A DNA stretch of 64,000 nucleotides from Coenobita brevimanus (taxonomy: Eukaryota; Arthropoda; Malacostraca; Decapoda; Coenobitidae). Below, in pieces: positions 58,403 through 64,000 of the stretch. Within the stretch, counting starts at the first letter, position 1. Every line of letters begins with the position of its first letter. Made by a program: the position numbers and the translations under genes. Location: contig CM064683.1 of the NCBI GenBank assembly GCA_032717465.1, forward strand, positions 34,922,542 to 34,986,541. Direction: 5' to 3'. Under the pieces are notes generated by a model. That model was not told the DNA's origin and did no database searches. It was given only the letters and a program-made list of their open reading frames with translations.

Positions 58403-59453
58403 CTCTCAACTTCTTCCACGCCCCTATTTCTCATCCGTTCATTGTATGCTTTCTTCTTTTGTGCCACAGCCTGTCTCACCTCTTCATTCCACCACGCTGT
58501 TCCGTGCACCCCCCTCCGTCTTCTCTTCCTCCCACACACCACATCACACGCTGCACATATTGCTTCTGTAAATATCCTGCACACACCTTCCACGTCCCCC
58601 ATCTGCTCCAATTCATATTTGCCCAATTGTTCCTCCACTTCTCTCTTATACTCTGCCTTTTTCTCATCCTCTTGTAACCTTTCCAGTCTCCTTGCAACTA
58701 CTTCCTCTCGTCTTTCCCTTCTTCTATTTCTCCATCTTACTTGGATCCTACTTCTGGCCACCACCAAGTAGTGGTCAGAAAGTCCACTCCACTCAACCTC
58801 TATAAGCTCTTGCATCCATTACACATCTTCGCATCCTTTCATCTACACACACATAATCAATCATTGCCTTCCTTTCATTCAGTTCACCACCCACCCTTCT
58901 CATCACTCGCCATGTATACCTGTGGATCATTTTATGCCTGAAGAGGGTATTGGCTATCACCAACCCCCTCCCAGCACAAATGTCCACTAATGCACTGCCA
59001 TTCTCATCTATCTCAGCAGGCACACCCCACTCACCAACTATTCCATCCACCTTCACATTCCCTACTTTACCATTCATATCACCGATCAAAAACACTCTCA
59101 TTCCTTCCAAACTTTTCCATGCACACTTCCACATTTGTCCAGAACCCTTCTCTCACTGTGCTAGCACGATCTTGCGTTGGTGCATACACACACACAATCG
59201 CCCACATTTGTATTCCAACTTTCAACCTTACCCACACAATCCTTGACCCAAGTGATCCATACTGTCTTATGTTCTTTTTCCATCTTTTACTCACAACTAT
59301 ACAAACTCCTTCCTTTGCCTTCTCATTCTCACCTACTCCTGCACATATACCCCATCCATACTCCCATTCTCTCACACTTTCTTCTCTCCATTTTGTTTCA
59401 GTTATTCCACATACATCCACTTTCGCACCCTCAAGCACCTGGACAATCTCCAG
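58384..59453 (-). pseudogene. AP-type endonuclease of LINE copy 4, truncated and broken
   Basis: The frame 59079-59501, from its LINE part on, has VCGITETKWREESVREWEYG, VCIVVSKRWKKNIRQYGS and IVCVYAPTQDRASTVREGFW. The frame 58793-59134 has FLIGDMNGKVGNVKVDGIVG, RGLVIANTLFRHK and IDYVCVDERMRR. The frame 58384-58815 has LSDHYLVVARSRIQVRWRNR and a Lys/Glu-rich linker to RT. The N-terminal WNVRG block is absent because of 5' truncation. The residues before EIVQVLEG in the first frame come from the older LINE, so that apparent start is a fusion artefact. Confidence 0.87.
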
Positions 59454-59454
59454 G

Positions 59455-59700
59455 TGGACATCACACAACCTTGTCTCGCACCAGCAGTGATCGTAAACCA
59501 TTCGCTTACATGCCCATTTACCTTTACAAATGCCTCACTACCATCATAAAATACGGCACCTAGCAGCGTAGCATCTTCACCTTACATGCGCAACACCTTC
59601 CAAAATCCTTGTCTTATGCGTTATCCGGATCCATAAATGCCATAAACACCTTATAGTCCTTCTCACAAGCCATCTCCACTATCTGTCTCACTGCAACTAT
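59455..59700 (-). pseudogene. Older LINE, RT upstream half (split by younger LINE)
   Basis: On the minus strand, pieces in shifting frames read VRQIVEMACEKDYKVFMAFM then DPDNA (the FMDLEKAYDRVDR block) and ITAGARQGCVMS-like sequence at the junction. Reading continues, after the younger LINE and its tails, in 56018-55660. It is highly decayed, with multiple frame changes. Confidence 0.65.
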
Positions 59701-59705
59701 TTAAT

Positions 59706-59790
59706 CCACACATTATTATTATTATTATTATTATTATTAGTAGTAGTAGTAGTAGTAGTAATAGTAGTAGTAGTAGTAGTAGTAGTAGCA
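59706..59790. repeat. Compound (ATT)n(AGT)n microsatellite
   Basis: About nine ATT units are followed by about fifteen AGT units with an AAT and a GCA interruption. Confidence 0.96.
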
Positions 59791-60009
59791 GTAGTATCAT
59801 TAATTCACGCTGCGCATTCCCATTTATATCAGTATTTCTCTTTTAGTTTTGTTCAGCACGTTAAAGTCTTTGAAAATGTACGGCTGCTTAAAATAAAGTG
59901 AAAACACTTACTTGTTTATGTCAGTGACCTGAAAATACAATAAACAAATAATAAATATATGTCAAACGAAAGAAAAGCATTTGGGAGCAGAATGCTAATC
60001 GCCCGCCAG

Positions 60010-60302
60010 ACCATTGGCAGCCATTTTGGTGAACTTAGCCTTGACCCCGAGTGCCCATTTTCGAACTCGTCCAAGATGTTGGCCATATCTTGATACCCTG
60101 AAGGTTTCATGTTGATAGCTCAAGCCGTTCATGAGATGTAATGGTGTTGAAGGCGTACGATAAAAACTAGTTGAAATCTGGCAGCCATTTTGGTGGCCTT
60201 GACCTTGACCCAAAGTGCCCATTTTCGAACTCGTCCGAGGTTTTGGCTATATATTCGTACCCTGAAGGTTTCGTGTTGATTAGCTGTTCATGAGATATAA
60301 TG

Positions 60303-60383
<81 letters not shown>

Positions 60384-60420
60384 GCTGGCAAAAACATTAC
60401 CTTTCCGCCTTGCTAAATTC
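60010..60420. repeat. Two tandem ~165-bp units of an interspersed repeat ending in (AC)n
   Basis: GGCAGCCATTTTGGTG starts at 60018 and 60179. Both units carry CTTGACCC, AGTGCCCATTTTCGAACTCG, ACCCTGAAGGTTTC.TGTTGA and GTTCATGAGAT.TAATGGT. The second runs into (AC)n at 60305-60380, then GCTGGCAAAAACATTACCTT. The layout resembles that of the GGATCC-containing repeat (tandem units, AAACA tract, AAAACATTACC end), but the sequence is different. Confidence 0.8.
60305..60380. repeat. (AC)n microsatellite
   Basis: Pure AC run of about 38 units at the end of the tandem repeat. Confidence 0.98.
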
Positions 60421-61100
60421 GGGAGATAGTAATACCTCCCAATATTCCGTAACGTGACACAACTGAACTGAACACGTTTGATGCTTATATGGTTACATCC
60501 ACACATTTTCGAATGCTCTGCAGAATCCCGGACTCCAGAATCATATTTTTATACCATCTCTACGGTGCTATTTACTGACTGCAAAAAATATAAAATTCTG
60601 CCAAAGAGGGTTAAGTTCATCTCATATAGCCAGAGATGTATGTAAATGCTACTCTCAGATTATTCTCATTCAAAATCCAAACTTTTTTATTTTAGATACT
60701 TTTACATTCTTTCACCATTAGGCTGCACACCCTTGCCCATACTGTGCGCCGCAAAAGGGCAGCGATCCCCTCAGCTTCGAAAACACTGCCTTAAAGAGAA
60801 TCCCCCGGTACTGAAGAGATTACTGAAGGCTATATCAAATCTTCCAATTTCGATAAACCTCTCACGACTGTAGAAAGGAGAGATTGCGAGAATTAAAAAT
60901 GAAAAGGATGTCATTTGAATGACGTGGGTATGGTGTGGACGTGATAAAAAAAAAGGACAGAAAAAGACGGAAAGAAAAAAAAAACTCAAAAGGAGCGATA
61001 CAATTATCAAAATCCTCTGTGAAGTGAACCACATCCTCTTTTATTCTACTTTATCTTTTGAAAAATTGTAGACTAAATTTTGAAAAAAAAAAAAAAAAAC
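60421..61100. other. Unexplained AT-rich DNA
   Basis: An A-rich patch lies at 60940-61100, including an 18-19-bp A run near 61085. No gene is seen. Confidence 0.4.
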
Positions 61101-61614
61101 AGCATTTAGCTTCCACAGTATAACAGGAGAGAAGATAGATTGAAGATGCTGATAGAGGGTGAGGGGAAAGGAGAGAATATGGTTAGGAAGATGGAAAAGT
61201 AGGACAGGTAGTGAGAGGGTGAGGGGAATCGAGAGAATAACTTAAATCCTTATTGGACGAGGGGAGGGAGGCTTAGAAGAAAAAAAAAAAAAACGAGAGT
61301 AAACTGAGGATGAAGAGGAGGAGGAGATAATTATGGACTCACATGGGCAGTATAAAGTTTGTTTCAAGTAAGAGATTTTTATTTACCTTGTCCTTTTGAG
61401 TGACGTTTTCGAAATTACACCAAAAGTATATAAATAAATAGACGTGGCCATACTTAAACGGTAAGTGAATATTGACTTCTGATACCGGTAGCATAATGCA
61501 GCGGCAGGAAATATTAATAACGCCATCATCGTTCTGAAAGGGTTTATGGACACAGCTGGTCATTTTTTCACTCTGAAGAGCTTCTCATACACGCAGTAAA
61601 ACCATCTAAGTAGT

Positions 61615-61615
<1 letters not shown>

Positions 61616-61655
<40 letters not shown>
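61616..61655. repeat. (GA)n microsatellite
   Basis: About 19 GA units inside the polypurine tract. Confidence 0.97.
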
Positions 61656-61658
<3 letters not shown>

Positions 61659-62650
61659 AATAGCAGGAAGAATTGGCATGGGAGAGAAAGTGCAAGAAAG
61701 AGAATGTGAGTGAAGGAGAGAAAACGAGAACTGAAAAGAGAGTGAAAAAAGAATTGACAAATAGGGTTGGTGTTTGGTGAGAAGAGGGAGTGAGAAAGTG
61801 TAAACAAGAACGCAGGTGAGGAGAAGGGATGAGAGAAGAATAAGGAAGAGGAAAGAAAAGAGGATAGAAGAGAAATGGGAATGAAGAGAGAGACGAGAGG
61901 AGAGGCAGGAAGAGGAGAAATGGGACGAGAGAAGAAATGAGGGAAGAATGGCGAAGGGACGGTGAAAAAATGTGGCAATCATGAGGTACGCGAGACCGGA
62001 AGAGGAAAAAAGAAAACTGAGAAGAGGAAGAAAATAAGAATGGAGAAAGGGGGTAAGAGAAGGGATAAGATGAAAGAGAGGGGAGAAAAGACTGTAGAAG
62101 AGGAAGTAGAAGAGAGGAAGAGAAAAGAGGAGGGAAAGGAGGGTAAATAGAGAGGCAACGATGAGGGAGGGGAGAGTAGACGAGGGGAAAGAACTGGAGA
62201 AAGGAAAACAGAGAGAGAAGAAGACAGAGGAGAAAAGCGAGAAAAGGAAAGAAGAAGGAGTGAAAAACCGAGGCAACGAGGAGAGAGAAGAGGACACAGA
62301 AAAAAGAAGAACAAGATAAAGAAAGAAAGAAAAAAGCGAAGAAAGGAACAAAGATGATGAAGAAAGACAACGTAGGCTAACTGAGAGAGAGGGGAGGAAG
62401 TCTTGTAAAAGGGTAGGTGACGAAGAACGTATAAGAAGGAAAGGGAATAAAGAGCACGAAGGGAAAAGAGGTAGGAGCAGGAACGAGAAGAGAAGAGGAG
62501 AGTTAAAAAAAAAAAAAAAAAAAAAAGGAAATTGGAAAGGTACAAACGGTGAATAGATAACTGAGAGAAAAGATTTATGCAAAAACATGAGAAAAATAGT
62601 GTAAGAAAAGAACAGAAGAAAAGAATATAACAAATGTTAAATAAATAATT

Positions 62651-62754
<104 letters not shown>

Positions 62755-64000
62755 TGAGAAACACTCGGAAACAGGATACATTTTACAATTGTAAAAAAAG
62801 TTTAAAAAAAATAAAACAATGATGAACTGATAGAAGAGATAGGTAGAGAATAAAGAGACAGAGGAGAGACAAAATGCATCGGAAAAAATGGGGGCCACGA
62901 AAATGATGCAAGGGTGAAGGGATAAGAATAATCAATAAAAGTGTGGAGATGAAAGAAGGGAAGAGTTTGAAAAGGATGAGCAGAGGAGAGGGGGAAAAGT
63001 GAAGTACAAGATAATCTGAGAGAGGGTAGAGACCTGGAACGGAAAGAAGACGTGAGGGTGAAGGTGTAAGAAAGCGGGATTAAAATGGTAAAGAAATGAC
63101 CAAGTGCGAGGATGAAGATAGGATGAGAGAATAAAAAAGGAAAAGGAATAATATACTGGGAATCAGAGGAGCTTGACAGATTTGAAAACTGGACGTCTGG
63201 AAGGTGCATAGAAGACTAACAAAGTAGAAACAGATTGAAAAAGGGAGTGATGAGAAAGAGAAAGAGAGAAAAAAAAATAGAGTGAAAAAGAACAAGAAGA
63301 GATAAAAGTGGAAGCGAAGATATTTGGAATGGATACATGTAGAGGAATATGTAAGAATGCAATGGTGGAAAAGAAGTAGAGGGAAAGAAGAAGGCAGAGG
63401 AGAGAAGTGGAGGCGAGGAGAGAGGGATGGGTGAGGAAAGACAAAGAAACTGAGAGAGGGGCTATTGAAGTAATAACAGAAACAAGAAGAGAAGGTGTAA
63501 GAAAGACTGGGACACAAGAGTGCGGAGAGAAATGTGGAAGGAGAAATGAGAATATAATGGTATAAAAGAAAAGAGAGGGGAAAGAAAGGAAGACCAGACA
63601 GGTGAAGGGGAGGAAACAGCACAAAACAAAAGAATGGAGGAAAGAGGTAACGATAATTGGAGGAAATAAAAGGAAAAATAAACAGGAAAACCTTAAAAAG
63701 GAAAGATAAAAATTGATAACTTATTTATGAGGAAGAAGGTGAAAAAAAAGAAAGGGGGTTAAGAAGGTCAAGGGATAGGAGATGGGAGAAGAGAGGGGAA
63801 GAGTTTGAGAAAGGAGGAAGGGGAATACGAGAAAAAATGAGAACTAACTTAGAGGGAATGGATTTAAGGTGAAGATGAGAGGGAGGTGTAAGAAAGAAAG
63901 GAGAAAGGAAGGCAAAAATGTAAAGGGGCAGCAGAAAGGAAAGGGAGAAGAGAACATACGAGCACAGTATAAGAGGAAAAGAAAGGACGAAAAAGACTAA

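Overview
This is eukaryotic, gene-poor, repeat-saturated DNA. I found no host protein-coding gene, rRNA, functional tRNA or CRISPR. Very long AC/GT, AT and GA microsatellites, many GGT-rich minisatellites, several LINE types, tRNA-derived SINEs, long-LTR elements and hAT, Harbinger, piggyBac and Tc1-type DNA transposons point to an invertebrate. A decapod crustacean (crab, crayfish or shrimp-like) is my best guess. That is inference from repeat style; no marker gene confirms it.

Layout. 1-7.26 kb: a hAT-like element (1249-3689) holding a minisatellite and a SINE, then microsatellites and purine/GT-rich DNA. 7.26-12.35 kb: a nest. An old GGATCC-containing repeat is split by an LTR-retrotransposon piece (7436 to about 12214), itself split by LINE debris: an RNase H fragment in a 221-bp inverted repeat, its duplicated tail with a SINE, and a LINE copy with a 364-codon open RT frame. 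12.38-15.43 kb: a hAT-like element (8-bp target duplication) containing a Harbinger-like element (TAA duplication). 15.4-18.4 kb: a second GGATCC repeat, a 36-bp minisatellite and a polypurine tract. 18.7-19.2 kb: a short LINE tail. 19.3-22.5 kb: mostly unexplained DNA.

22.6-26.5 kb: a Jockey/CR1-like RT fragment, two SINEs, a candidate LTR with primer-binding site and an RTE-like 5' fragment. 26.6-27.0 and 31.3-32.5 kb: GGT-type minisatellites around a decayed antisense CR1/L2-like LINE (27.4-30.9 kb). 38.36-42.49 kb: a hAT-like element containing a 3.4-kb Tc1-type palindrome with arms of about 1.4 kb and a transposase remnant. 45.76-51.95 kb: a second copy of the long LTR, broken by a near-complete LINE and two related TTAA-flanked piggyBac-like elements. 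55.66-59.70 kb: an older LINE whose RT frame is split by a younger LINE of the same broad type. 61.1-64.0 kb: a polypurine tract.

How the parts relate. The genes seen are selfish-element genes: AP-type endonuclease, reverse transcriptase, RNase H and Tc1 transposase. All are broken or truncated, so none is likely to act on its own. The informative content is the order of insertions, readable from target-site duplications and from split copies that can be compared with each other. One LINE family ends in a TA/GATA microsatellite in all four copies, linking retrotransposition to microsatellite birth. I found no convincing new functional system. The strongest second-look items are the 1.4-kb-arm palindrome, the paired TTAA elements, the microsatellite-tailed LINE family and the internal open frames of the DNA transposons.
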